Shown in pieces: positions 8,464 through 17,342 of a stretch of DNA of 64,000 bases. Location of the stretch: NCBI RefSeq assembly GCF_025567625.1, contig NZ_JAOQJC010000034.1, positions 20,542 to 84,541 on the forward strand. Direction: 5' to 3'. This DNA is from Paenibacillus sp. J5C2022 (GTDB lineage: Bacteria > Bacillota > Bacilli > Paenibacillales > Paenibacillaceae). The notes beneath the pieces are model-generated. The model saw nothing but the letters and a program-made list of their open reading frames with translations, had not been told where the DNA came from and did no database searches. How positions within the stretch are numbered: the stretch's first letter is position 1; every line of letters begins with the position of its first letter. Made by a program: the position numbers and the translations under genes.

Positions 8464-10911
8464 ATGCATCGAAACAAACCTTGGAAAATTTATGTGATTC
8501 AACACTCCCATACCGATGTGGGCTATACCGAACGACAAGAAAAAATCCGCCAATATCATGTCAATTATATCCGGCAGGCTCTGCAAATTGTGCGGAATAT
8601 CGAGAGCGGCGCTAGACCTGACTGGAAGGGCTACAAGTGGGTATGTGAAACGTATTGGCCTGTTGAGTCGTTCCTATCGAAAGCTACAGCCGAAGAAAGA
8701 GAAGCATTCGCTCAAGCTGTGAATAAAGGGTATATCGGTCTCTCCGGCACGTACCTCAACTTCGGCGAGCAATTGAATCAAGAGATGATCTCGGTTATGA
8801 TTAAGCGGATTACCGATTATGGACAATCCATTGGATTCCCTGTACGTTCTGCGATGACGGCAGACATTACAGGCTTCGGATGGGGATACAGTCAAGTGCT
8901 GGCGGATGCTGGCGTCGAGAATGTAATGACGTGCATTCATACCCATCACTCCATGTTCCCGTTGTGGAAGAAGCAAGTTCCATTCTGGTGGGAGACTCCT
9001 AATGGAGAACGCATCCTCACTTGGAGCGGTGAGCATTACATGTTCGGCAATGACCTGGGATTGATCCCTGGCCTTGGCGGATCTTATACGATTCGAGACG
9101 AGCATGAGGTACGCAACGGAGTATCCTTTGAAGTGGCTGAGGCGCGAATTGAGCGTTATTTGGAGCAATTGGCTGCTGATGGCTTTACGTTCCCCTTTGT
9201 ACCGGTGATGGTATCGGGACTCCCAACCGACAACGGCTCGCCCAATGCTTCATTAATGGATTTTGTGAATCCATGGAATGAGAAGCATGGCGACCGCATC
9301 TATATTCAACCGGCGACATTGGACGATTTCTTTACGGACGTAAGAGCTTATGCAGCAGAGCATCCTGCAGAAATCGAGACCTATGGTGGGGATTGGCCAG
9401 ATTGGTGGACGGATGGCTCGGCGTCGACGCCGATGCATGTACAGATCTTCCGTGAAGCACAACGTGTCTATAAGAAGGTGAAGCAAGCAGATCCCGCATG
9501 TGAGATTGTCTCCAAAGAACGTCTCGCAGCGATTGAATACGAGCTCGCGCTATTCGCTGAGCATACCTGGGGATATCATTCTTCTGTTACAGAACCTTGG
9601 AATCCATTCGTTCAGGAGCTTGGCTGCAGGAAAGAAGCTTATGCGGCCAATGCAAGCTCACTAGCTCATACCGCTTTATATGACATTCTTGAGGCGCGCG
9701 GCGATGCGCTGCTGGGTCCAGATCGTCCTATGAAATTCGAGCTATACAATCCCAATGCATTTACACAATCGGATTATGCCAAGCTCATTATGGAAGGCTG
9801 GCATATATCGGAATTAAAGAACGGCTTTGAAGTTGTCGATGAGGCGACAGGCAGCAACTACGAGGCCCAAATGGTTACAGGGCACCGCGGCGTTGTCGTT
9901 ACCATCCCGGTAACTCTACAGCCTAAGCAACGAGTGCAGTTGACAATCAAGCCCCTGCCGAACCGCAAAACTGTAACGGCGTTCCGAACAGATTATGTAG
10001 GATCGGATCGTATGATGGATATTATTCCGCCAGTTACACCCAAGCTTCACATTACGCCGAAGTTTATAGAATCTCCTTTTGTTCGGCTGGAATGGGAGAT
10101 AGGCTCCGGCATTACGAGATGGATTGACAAATCCACGAACCAGGATCTGCTTCGAGCAGACCGCAATCATCATGCATTTACGCCTGTCTACAATGTGACG
10201 CGGGCACCTGATGAATTTGGCATGTACGATGTACGCCGCAAGATGGGACGAAATCGCAGAGGACCCGACGCGATTACTTCTGTAGGCACACTTATGAACG
10301 TTGATATTGTGGAGAAGGGAGCGCTCTACGGTACTGTTCGGTTAACTTATAGAGTAGACGGCTGCAGTCATTATTCGTTACTCGTTACTGTATATAGTGA
10401 CCGTGCCCGCGTTGATGTTGCAGTACGCATGCATAAGGAAAGTGTATGGGACCCCGAGAATCTGTACATTTCTCTTCCTTTCGGAAGTGCTTCAGCTTCA
10501 CGGCAGCATGAGCTATGGATTGAGAAAACAGGTGCGGCAGTACGTCCGCGAATCGATCAACTCCCAGGCTCCCTTGCCGATTTTTACTGCGTGGATGAGG
10601 GCGTAGCGTATGTCAATGAAGCACAAGGGGTTGCGATTGCAATGCCTGACACACCGTTAATTCAAATCGGTTCATTAGACTACGAAGATCGCCTTCTGAG
10701 CGGACATCCGGGGTTGGCTCATGATCCAGCTCACCTTTATGCATGGCCAATGAACAATTATTGGGAGACGAACTTCAAGGCGACATTGGGAGGGTTTTAT
10801 GAATTCCGGTACTATGTTGCTTGGGGAGAGGAACTCCATACGCCACAAGCCGCTTTGACATCATGCACGAGCTTGAACGCAGGAATACTGGTTTGGAGAA
10901 CAAGTAAGTAA
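8464..10911 (+). CDS. Glycoside hydrolase family 38-type alpha-mannosidase-like protein
   Basis: 815 residues from ATG 8464, chosen because GAAAGGAG (8449-8456) is 7 nt upstream. The opening KIYVIQHSHTDVGYTERQEK carries the H-x-D zinc-ligand signature of GH38, and MTADITGFGWGYSQVLADAGV resembles the nucleophile region, with the Asp conserved but the usual DPFGH spelling changed. The C-terminal 400 residues are beta-sandwich-like, as expected for GH38. There is no signal peptide, so it acts in the cytoplasm, likely removing alpha-linked mannose (or a related sugar) from imported oligosaccharides. Codon use is visibly more AT-rich than its neighbours, which hints at separate acquisition. The upstream AraC gene is the probable regulator. 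Confidence 0.75.
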   Translation: MHRNKPWKIYVIQHSHTDVGYTERQEKIRQYHVNYIRQALQIVRNIESGARPDWKGYKWVCETYWPVESFLSKATAEEREAFAQAVNKGYIGLSGTYLNFGEQLNQEMISVMIKRITDYGQSIGFPVRSAMTADITGFGWGYSQVLADAGVENVMTCIHTHHSMFPLWKKQVPFWWETPNGERILTWSGEHYMFGNDLGLIPGLGGSYTIRDEHEVRNGVSFEVAEARIERYLEQLAADGFTFPFVPVMVSGLPTDNGSPNASLMDFVNPWNEKHGDRIYIQPATLDDFFTDVRAYAAEHPAEIETYGGDWPDWWTDGSASTPMHVQIFREAQRVYKKVKQADPACEIVSKERLAAIEYELALFAEHTWGYHSSVTEPWNPFVQELGCRKEAYAANASSLAHTALYDILEARGDALLGPDRPMKFELYNPNAFTQSDYAKLIMEGWHISELKNGFEVVDEATGSNYEAQMVTGHRGVVVTIPVTLQPKQRVQLTIKPLPNRKTVTAFRTDYVGSDRMMDIIPPVTPKLHITPKFIESPFVRLEWEIGSGITRWIDKSTNQDLLRADRNHHAFTPVYNVTRAPDEFGMYDVRRKMGRNRRGPDAITSVGTLMNVDIVEKGALYGTVRLTYRVDGCSHYSLLVTVYSDRARVDVAVRMHKESVWDPENLYISLPFGSASASRQHELWIEKTGAAVRPRIDQLPGSLADFYCVDEGVAYVNEAQGVAIAMPDTPLIQIGSLDYEDRLLSGHPGLAHDPAHLYAWPMNNYWETNFKATLGGFYEFRYYVAWGEELHTPQAALTSCTSLNAGILVWRTSK

Positions 10912-11053
10912 GAGCAATTGCCGGTAAGAGCGTCAGGTTTTGCGTAAATAATGTATGGATATAACTAACGACTTGCTTCCGGCCATCCTGCTATGCTGAT
11001 AGGGAACCAAGCATAAGGCATCGCTACACAGCGAGCAGGAGAGGGGAATCGGT

Positions 11054-11950
11054 ATGAAAGTAACGATCGGGCAACGCGAATTGGAGATGGGCGGCAAGTA
11101 TCTGACGGAATTAAAGGACAGCAACGATATCATTAATGATATGGAGGCGCTCAGGGGGCGTCTGGAGGAAGACGGATATCTGCTGATCCGCGGCTTCCAC
11201 GATCGGGAACGGATTATGTCGGCCAGAACTGAGTTTCTTCGGAAGCTGCAGTCGATGGGCAGGCTGAACCCGGATTATCCTATGGAAGAAGGGGTAATCG
11301 CCAAGGAGAATAAAGGCGCGATGTGGGGAGGCGCGGCGGAAAGCCTGCAAGCCGACTTCCCTCAATTCCTGGAGACGGTCAATCATCCTTCCGTCATGGG
11401 GTTCTTTGACCGCTTGCTGGGAGGAGAAGCCATGACCTACGACTACAAGTGGCCTCGTGCAATTCCTCACGGGGGCAATACAGGCGCGCACTACGATGTC
11501 GTCTATATGGGAAGAGGAACGAAGCGGGTGTACACGATGTGGACGCCGTTCGGAGACACTTCGCTGGAGATGGGAACGCTGGCGATGTGCCTGGGCTCGC
11601 AGCATTTTGACCGCATTAGGCAAACCTACGGCGAGATGGACGTGGATCGCGACAATGTGGCGACGGGCTGGTTCTCCGAAGATCCCATCGAAATTGTCGA
11701 TACGTTCGGCGGTCAATGGGCAACTACGGAATTCCGGGCGGGAGATGCTATAATCTTCGGTATGTACATGATGCACACATCGCTTAACAATAACACCAAT
11801 CGCTACCGGATCAGCGCGGATACCCGCTACCAGCTCGCTTCCGAGCCGGTGGACGACAGATGGATCGGCCGTAAGCCGAAGGGGCACTACGCCTGGGGCC
11901 AGAAGCCTTCGAAATCCGTAGCCGATGCACGCAAAGAATGGGGAGTATAG
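11054..11950 (+). CDS. Phytanoyl-CoA dioxygenase (PhyH) family Fe(II)/2-oxoglutarate oxygenase
   Basis: 298 residues. The HYD of GAHYDVVYM gives the H-x-D iron pair, MMHTSLNN supplies the distal histidine, and NRYRISADTRYQ carries the arginine that holds 2-oxoglutarate, so the active site looks complete. The segment EEDGYLLIRGFHDRERI is the usual family opening. These enzymes hydroxylate small molecules with O2 and 2-oxoglutarate in the cytoplasm; the substrate cannot be read from sequence. AGGAGAGGGG lies about 9 nt before ATG 11054. The TIM-barrel isomerase gene begins 22 bp after its stop, so the two probably form an operon acting on one substrate. Confidence 0.85.
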   Translation: MKVTIGQRELEMGGKYLTELKDSNDIINDMEALRGRLEEDGYLLIRGFHDRERIMSARTEFLRKLQSMGRLNPDYPMEEGVIAKENKGAMWGGAAESLQADFPQFLETVNHPSVMGFFDRLLGGEAMTYDYKWPRAIPHGGNTGAHYDVVYMGRGTKRVYTMWTPFGDTSLEMGTLAMCLGSQHFDRIRQTYGEMDVDRDNVATGWFSEDPIEIVDTFGGQWATTEFRAGDAIIFGMYMMHTSLNNNTNRYRISADTRYQLASEPVDDRWIGRKPKGHYAWGQKPSKSVADARKEWGV

Positions 11951-11972
11951 CTCCCGTCAAGGAGGAAATGTC

Positions 11973-12770
11973 ATGGAAAGAAAAATGATTAAAGCGCTTT
12001 GGGGAATGGAAGGAACGCTGGAGGAACAACTGCAACGAATCTCCGAAGCCGGGTATGCCGGCATCGAAGCTCCGCTGCCTTCCCTGGAAGAGGAAAGTCG
12101 GTTCCGCGAGCTGCTGAGCCGCTACGGACTTGACTATATTGCCATGGTATTCACAGGAGGAGAAGATCATGCGGCTTCCTTCGAGCAGCAGGTGGAGCGG
12201 GCAATTGGCTTTAACCCGCTTCTGATCAATTCGCATAGTGCGCAGGACTGCATGCCGTATAAAGAGCAGGTAGCCTTCTTCGCCAGAGCGCTTGAAGTGG
12301 AACGCCAAGCCGGCATAGCCGTCGGTCACGAGACGCATCGGGGCCGGGCCATGTTCACACCTTGGGGAACCGCCAGTCTGCTCGACGAGTTGCCCGAGTT
12401 GAAGCTGACGGCTGACTTCAGCCACTGGTGCTGCGTGTGCGAGTCGCTGCTGGGGAATCAGGAGGATAATCTCCGCCGTGCGTTCGAACGAGTCATTCAT
12501 ATCCATGCTCGCGTCGGCTATGCCCAAGGTCCGCAGGTGCCGCATCCCGGCGCTCCGGAATATGCGCTTGAGCTGGAGACGCATGCCGAATGGTGGCAGA
12601 AGATCGTCGACCTTCGCAAGGCCGAAGGCAGCGAGCTCATCACGATTACGCCGGAATTCGGTCCTCCCGGCTATCTTCATACGCTGCCGTATACGAACCA
12701 GCCGGTAGCCGATCTATGGGAAGTATGCCTGTGGATGAGCCGTTATCTTGATGATAATATCCGTTATTAA
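11973..12770 (+). CDS. Sugar phosphate isomerase/epimerase-like TIM-barrel protein (AP endonuclease 2 fold)
   Basis: 265 residues. EEQLQRISEAGYAGIEAPLP, the barrel-strand VGHETHRGRAMFTPW, LKLTADFSHWCC and VIHIHARVGYAQGPQVPHP are characteristic of the xylose isomerase-like TIM-barrel family; E, D, H and E residues at the strand ends probably bind a divalent metal. Members isomerise or epimerise sugars, keto-acids or inositol derivatives, or act as dehydratases, so the exact reaction is open. ATG 11973 has AAGGAGGAA 5 nt upstream. Close spacing to the dioxygenase suggests a two-gene operon. A long repeat region, not a clear terminator, follows. Confidence 0.8.
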   Translation: MERKMIKALWGMEGTLEEQLQRISEAGYAGIEAPLPSLEEESRFRELLSRYGLDYIAMVFTGGEDHAASFEQQVERAIGFNPLLINSHSAQDCMPYKEQVAFFARALEVERQAGIAVGHETHRGRAMFTPWGTASLLDELPELKLTADFSHWCCVCESLLGNQEDNLRRAFERVIHIHARVGYAQGPQVPHPGAPEYALELETHAEWWQKIVDLRKAEGSELITITPEFGPPGYLHTLPYTNQPVADLWEVCLWMSRYLDDNIRY

Positions 12771-12813
12771 GCAGTATCTATCTATTGTGCCCGAGCGAGT
12801 GGCTGACCTATCG

Positions 12814-13262
12814 AACCAAACCGGCTCGTGCCAGAGGAAGTAGCGATCTATCGCTCAAATTGCACACATAGCGCCGGAAACGAGCGGGAAATTGAGCGCT
12901 ATCGCTCAAAATGGTCACATAGCAGCAACTAAACCACTTCGTGCCGGAGGAAATAGCGGTCTATCGCTCAAATTGCACACATAGCTCCGGAAACGAGCGG
13001 GAAATTGAGTGCTATCGCTCAAAATGGTCACATAGCAGCAACTAAACCACTTCGTGCCAGAGGAAGTAGCGATCTATCGCTCAAATTGCACACATAGCTC
13101 CGGAGATGAGCGGGAAATTGAGCGCTATCGCTCAAAATGGTCACATAGCAGCAACTAAACCACTTCGTGCCGGAGGAAATAGCGGTCTATCGCTCAAATT
13201 GCACACATAGCTCCGGAAACGAGCGGGAAATTGAGCGCTATCGCTCAAAATGGTCACATAGT
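12814..13262. repeat. 113-bp tandem repeat, four copies, with internal palindromes
   Basis: Units begin at 12828, 12941, 13054 and 13167, exactly 113 bp apart. Copies 1 and 3 carry CCAGAGGAAGTAGCGAT and copies 2 and 4 carry CCGGAGGAAATAGCGGT, so the array looks like a doubled 226-bp block. Each unit splits into halves of about 57 and 56 bp that share ATCGCTCAAA and CACATAG. The second half has the palindrome TTGAGCG-N4-CGCTCAA (one copy reads TTGAGTG). The array fills the gap between two convergent genes; 13263-13450 shows nothing recognisable. It could supply hairpins in transcripts from either side. Confidence 0.9.
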
Positions 13263-13450
13263 CGCAAAACACCCCCGCCATGTGTCGCTCCATGGGGATA
13301 TCGAGTGGGAAGGTGAGGAGAAAGGACTGTGCTGGCTGTGGTGTGCATCCATTAATGAGACTCTACTTGAAGCAATAGCCGCTCCCGGCGCTAAGCCGCC
13401 GCACCTGTTCCAACCCTGGAAGAGGCCAGTGCGATTCAAGCACTGGCCTC

Positions 13451-13570
13451 TACGCCATTCAAGCCTACGCCATTCAAGCCTACGCCATTCAAGCCTACGC
13501 CATTCAAGCCTACGCCATTCAAGCCTACGCCATTCAAGCCTTCGTTAATCAGGGCTTCGCCAATCAAGGC
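13451..13570. repeat. 15-bp tandem repeat TACGCCATTCAAGCC, six exact copies plus two diverged
   Basis: Six identical 15-bp copies run from 13451 to 13540. Two diverged copies (TTCGTTAATCAGGGC and TTCGCCAATCAAGGC) extend to 13570 and enter the last codons of the minus-strand lipoprotein gene, whose stop is at 13564-13566. The repeat may have grown by slippage from the 3' end of that gene. Confidence 0.92.
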
Positions 13571-14247
13571 TTCGCGATCTCCAGCAGCGCTCGCATATCA
13601 TCGGCGATTGCCGCCGGCGACATAGGCTCGGAAGTGGCTTCGCTGCGAATGCGCTCGATCAGCTCCACCGCCTTGGCGCCTTCCGCTGTCAGAATCTTCA
13701 CTTCGCCCCCGATGAAACGCTGAATATGCTTCGCAGCCAAAGTAAGATTGTCATGGCTGGAGCTGTCCGTCCCCGAAATGCCTTCGGGCGATCCCATCGG
13801 CTGGTAGCCGCTGCCCGACAATCCTTCTTCCCCGTTCAGCAGCTTCTTCTGGACGTCATCGTATCGGGAGGCGGATGCTTGCCTCTTCTCCGCTGCGAGG
13901 ACCACCGTATCGTCGAATACGAATACGCGGACGTCCGGAATGCCTTCGCCGCTCAGCCGCGATTCCAGATGCGCGGAGAAGCCCTTCGCATGGAGTCCGG
14001 AGCTTCCAATAACGCTGTATACTGTCGTGCCCATTCCGTTCGTCGTTTTGCCGTCTTTATTCGTGGTATGCACTTTGAGCCCGTTCTCGCTCGGAATGAC
14101 GGACGGGTCGTGAAGCATCTCCTTATGCTGGCGGTGAATCGCCTTAGCCTCCATATCGGTGCGATTCGCCGTCTTGTTTGTACATCCGGGCACAATCAGC
14201 AATCCGATCGCCGCCCATATGATCCATCCTTTTTTCAATGCTCGCAT
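13564..14247 (-). CDS. YhcN/YlaJ-type sporulation lipoprotein
   Basis: 227 residues from ATG 14247 (RBS AAGGGGGAT; GTG 14253 is an alternative). A basic start and hydrophobic segment end in LIVPGC, a lipobox, so the mature protein is a lipoprotein. The segments VHTTNKDGKTTNGMGTTVYS and IPDVRVFVFDDTVVLA resemble the YhcN/YlaJ family of spore-membrane lipoproteins, made under forespore control and linked to germination or outgrowth. This is strong evidence for a spore former. It stands alone between a convergent operon and a divergently transcribed dehydrogenase operon 130 bp away. Confidence 0.75.
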   Translation of the reverse strand: MRALKKGWIIWAAIGLLIVPGCTNKTANRTDMEAKAIHRQHKEMLHDPSVIPSENGLKVHTTNKDGKTTNGMGTTVYSVIGSSGLHAKGFSAHLESRLSGEGIPDVRVFVFDDTVVLAAEKRQASASRYDDVQKKLLNGEEGLSGSGYQPMGSPEGISGTDSSSHDNLTLAAKHIQRFIGGEVKILTAEGAKAVELIERIRSEATSEPMSPAAIADDMRALLEIAKP

Positions 14248-14379
14248 AGTCACTATATCCCCCTTCATCATCTGCAGGCTTGTCTTAGGATAGGCTTTTC
14301 CATGAAATGAATATTCATGATCGCTTGGAAAATAATAATCGAGACAAGTCTGCTTAAAGATTGAAGGAGGTGTTGGACG

Positions 14380-15228
14380 TTGGTACAGCATATGGAGCAA
14401 GGAAAGCAAGAGGAAGCCGATCCGTCCGCAAAGCGCAGCGTTGAGCGGGAGCAAGCGGGTGTCCCAGAGGCAGGTGTCCCGGAAACAGGGGGCCTGAACA
14501 GCGGCAGGCGCAAATTTCTGGTCAACACGGGGTATGCGCTGGGCGGGTTAATGGTCAGCGGCACATTGGCGGCGCTGGTCGGCTGCAACAAAGAGGCGGA
14601 GCCTGCCCCGGCAGAAGGGGAGAAGCCGAAGCAGCCGACTGCCCAAAACTATAATCAGGCGTTAATGTACTTCACGCAGGACCAGTTCCGCATCGTGGAG
14701 AGCGCGACGGAACGCATTTTCCCGGAGGATGAGAACGGTCCGGGAGCGAAGACGCTGGGCGTTGCGTTTTTCATCGACCATCAGCTGGCAGGGGAATGGG
14801 GCTTCAACGGCCGCGATTATATGAGCCCGCCTTTTTTCAAGGGGGAGAAGGTGCAGGGCTATCAGGGACGGCTGAAACGCCGGGAAATATTCGATATCGG
14901 GCTAAGAGAACTCGAGAACTACAGCTTGTCGAAGCATGAGAAGAAGTTCGCCGACTTGTCAGGCGAAGAACAGGATGAAATTCTGAAAGCATTCGAAACC
15001 AATGAAGTCAATCTCTCCACCATATCGGAGAGCAACTTCTTCAATATGCTGCGCAGCAGCACGCTGGAGGGCGTGTACAGCGATCCGCTCTACGGCGGCA
15101 ACCGCAATATGGACGGCTGGAGGATGCGTGGGTATCCCGGCAACCAGATGAGCTACTTAAGTACGATAGAGAAAGGCTTCACGAAAATCGAGCCGAGCAG
15201 CTTGCAGGATCATATGGCTACCCATTAG
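14380..15228 (+). CDS. Gluconate 2-dehydrogenase subunit 3-family protein with Tat signal
   Basis: 282 residues. After a long hydrophilic leader, SGRRKFLVNTGYALGG followed by a hydrophobic stretch and LVGC (about residues 42-68) is a twin-arginine signal, possibly lipidated at the cysteine. The remainder (DQFRIVESATERIFPEDENGPGA, LGVAFFIDHQLAGEWG) matches the gluconate 2-dehydrogenase subunit 3 family, the small subunit that escorts the flavoprotein. TTG 14380 is 9 nt after GAAGGAGG; ATG 14392 would be too far. The large GMC subunit begins 17 bp after the stop and the tat genes lie just beyond, so the pair is presumably exported folded by that system. Confidence 0.88.
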   Translation: MVQHMEQGKQEEADPSAKRSVEREQAGVPEAGVPETGGLNSGRRKFLVNTGYALGGLMVSGTLAALVGCNKEAEPAPAEGEKPKQPTAQNYNQALMYFTQDQFRIVESATERIFPEDENGPGAKTLGVAFFIDHQLAGEWGFNGRDYMSPPFFKGEKVQGYQGRLKRREIFDIGLRELENYSLSKHEKKFADLSGEEQDEILKAFETNEVNLSTISESNFFNMLRSSTLEGVYSDPLYGGNRNMDGWRMRGYPGNQMSYLSTIEKGFTKIEPSSLQDHMATH

Positions 15229-15244
15229 CCGGCAGGAGGAAATT

Positions 15245-16960
15245 ATGGCCAAAACATTACCCAAAACGGATGTCGTCATCGTCGGAGTAGGCTGGGCTGG
15301 CGGAATCATCGCTTCCGAGCTGACCAAAAAAGGATTAAACGTCGTCGGCCTGGAGCGCGGCAAGGAAAGGAAGACGGAAGATTACTTCATGGTGCATGAC
15401 GAGCTGAGGTATGCGCTCCGATATGAAATGATGCAGGATCTGTCCAAAGAGACGATTACCTTCCGCAGCAATGAAGGGGTACGGGCACTGCCTATGCGGC
15501 AATACGGCTCCTTCCTGATCGGCGACGGGCTCGGCGGGGCGGGCGTGCACTGGAACGGTCAGACTTACCGCTTCCTTCCCTACGACTTCGAGATAAAAAG
15601 CAAAACGATCGAAAAATACGGAAAAAACAAAATTCCCCCGGAGATGACCATTCAGGATTGGGGAATTACGTACGATGAGCTGGAGACCTATTACGACAAG
15701 TTCGAAAAAATGGCTGGCATATCCGGGGAGGAGAATCCACTCGGAGGCAAGCGAGCTGGCCCTTACCCGATGCCTCCGATGAAGCAAACGGAAGGAATCA
15801 AGCTGTTCATGGACGCGACGAAGCGGATGAAGCTGAACCCTTACATGATGCCGTCCGCCAATCTGTCCGATGCTTACACGAATCCCGACGGCATAGCGCG
15901 GGCGGGCTGTCAGTATTGCGGCTATTGCGAGCGGTTCGGCTGCGAATACGGGGCCAAGGCCGATCCGGTTGTCACTGTCATTCCTGTAGCGAACGGGACG
16001 GGGAAATTCCAGATCCGCACCCATTCCGACGTGCGTCGCATTCTTCACAAGGGCGGCAAGGCGACGGGAGTCATGTATGTCGATGTGACGACGGGGGAAG
16101 AGATCGTGCAGCCTGCAGACATCGTCGTCGTCACGAGCTATGTCTTCAACAACGTGCGGCTGCTTCTCATGTCGCGGCTGGGCAAGCCTTACGATCCCGC
16201 ATCGGGATCGGGGGTCGTCGGTAAAAACTATGCCTATCAAGTTATTAAAGGAGCTGCGGTCGGCTTCTTTGACGACAAGCAATTCAATACGTATGCGGGG
16301 GCGGGCTCGCTCGGCGCATCGATTGACGATTACAACGGCGACAACTTCGACCATTCCTCGCTTAACTTTATACACGGCGGGGTCGTCTCGCTGTCGCAGA
16401 CGGGGGCAAGGCCGATCCAGAGCAACAGGGTGCCTTCGGGAACGGCGGGCTGGGGGAAGGAATTCAAGGCGCAGTCGATTCACTACGCCAATCGGACGCT
16501 GGCTGTCGGGACGCAAGGCGCATCAATGGCCTACAAGCATCATTTCCTCGATCTGGACCCTACGTTCAAGGACGCTTACGGCGATCCGCTAATGCGGATA
16601 ACCTTCGACTTCGAGGAGCAGGACCGTCAGTTGGCGAAGTTTCTCTCGGAGCGTTGTTCGGAGATCGTCAAGGAGATGGGAGCCGGAAAGGTGGATTTCT
16701 TGAAGGAGCTGGGGCCTTACGAGATTATGTCCTATCAGTCCACCCACAATACCGGCGGCGTCATTATGGGGGCCGATCCGTCCAGTTCCGCCGTCAACAA
16801 CTACAGTCAGATGTGGGATGCGGATAATGTGTTCGTCGTCGGAGCCAGCTCGTTCCCGCAAAATGGCGGATATAACCCGACGGACACGGTCGGCGCGTTG
16901 GCTTACCGCGCGGCGGAAGGCATCCTGAAGTATAGGGAGAAGGGCGGAATGCTCGTCTAG
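15245..16960 (+). CDS. GMC-family FAD oxidoreductase (gluconate 2-dehydrogenase-like large subunit)
   Basis: 571 residues. VVIVGVGWAGGIIASEL is the FAD-binding GxGxxG fold at the N-terminus. The cysteine cluster CQYCGYCERFGC at about 220, with GAKADP following, is typical of membrane-bound GMC dehydrogenases. The C-terminus has the catalytic STHNTGGVIMG and NGGYNPTDTVGALAYR segments. It should oxidise a sugar or alcohol outside the membrane. It lacks its own signal peptide, so it is probably carried out by the Tat signal of the subunit-3 partner. No cytochrome c subunit is encoded in the window, so the electron acceptor is unknown (quinone or a distant cytochrome). RBS AGGAGGAAATT precedes ATG 15245. 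Confidence 0.9.
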   Translation: MAKTLPKTDVVIVGVGWAGGIIASELTKKGLNVVGLERGKERKTEDYFMVHDELRYALRYEMMQDLSKETITFRSNEGVRALPMRQYGSFLIGDGLGGAGVHWNGQTYRFLPYDFEIKSKTIEKYGKNKIPPEMTIQDWGITYDELETYYDKFEKMAGISGEENPLGGKRAGPYPMPPMKQTEGIKLFMDATKRMKLNPYMMPSANLSDAYTNPDGIARAGCQYCGYCERFGCEYGAKADPVVTVIPVANGTGKFQIRTHSDVRRILHKGGKATGVMYVDVTTGEEIVQPADIVVVTSYVFNNVRLLLMSRLGKPYDPASGSGVVGKNYAYQVIKGAAVGFFDDKQFNTYAGAGSLGASIDDYNGDNFDHSSLNFIHGGVVSLSQTGARPIQSNRVPSGTAGWGKEFKAQSIHYANRTLAVGTQGASMAYKHHFLDLDPTFKDAYGDPLMRITFDFEEQDRQLAKFLSERCSEIVKEMGAGKVDFLKELGPYEIMSYQSTHNTGGVIMGADPSSSAVNNYSQMWDADNVFVVGASSFPQNGGYNPTDTVGALAYRAAEGILKYREKGGMLV

Positions 16961-17019
16961 TATGGCAGGGCAGGACGGGCAATAGGAAGGCGTGAAGAAG
17001 ACACCTGAAAGACCGGGCA

Positions 17020-17058
17020 AAGAACAAGCCTCCGGCATCGTGCCGGAGGCTTGTTCTT
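17020..17058. terminator. Bidirectional hairpin between the GMC gene and tatA
   Basis: An 18-bp perfect inverted repeat, AAGAACAAGCCTCCGGCA (17020-17037) and its complement (17041-17058), is separated by TCG. It lies 59 bp past the GMC stop and 51 bp past the tatA stop, so it can terminate transcripts from both sides, although T-runs are short. Confidence 0.85.
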
Positions 17059-17109
17059 CATGTCGCTCACCGTTGTGAATCTATCTGCGGGAGCAACGGC
17101 GCATAGCGG

Positions 17110-17316
17110 TTACAACAGCTTGTGCACTTCTTCCTTCTGCTCGATCGCTGTCTTGCCATCGGATTCTTCCTCCACGATGCCGCGGGTGGAGGCGCGGAAC
17201 TCGCGAAGCGTGTCGCCGAAAGCCCTTCCCAGCATAGGCAGCTTGGCCGGTCCGAAGACGATTAGCGCAATAAGCAATATAACGATTAACCCTGATACAC
17301 CGATATTGTTGAACAT
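17110..17316 (-). CDS. tatA: Twin-arginine translocase subunit TatA
   Basis: 68 residues: one N-terminal transmembrane helix (GLIVILLIALIVF), the FGP hinge, the amphipathic helix KLPMLGRAFGDTLREFR, and a charged tail. This is the pore-forming component of the Tat pathway, which exports folded, often cofactor-loaded proteins. GGAGGAGATGATCGT precedes ATG 17316. It lies 26 bp downstream of tatC, so the order here is tatC-tatA, the reverse of the common arrangement. The adjacent Tat-signal dehydrogenase is a likely substrate. Confidence 0.95.
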   Translation of the reverse strand: MFNNIGVSGLIVILLIALIVFGPAKLPMLGRAFGDTLREFRASTRGIVEEESDGKTAIEQKEEVHKLL

Positions 17317-17342
17317 ACGATCATCTCCTCCTTGTTGTATAG

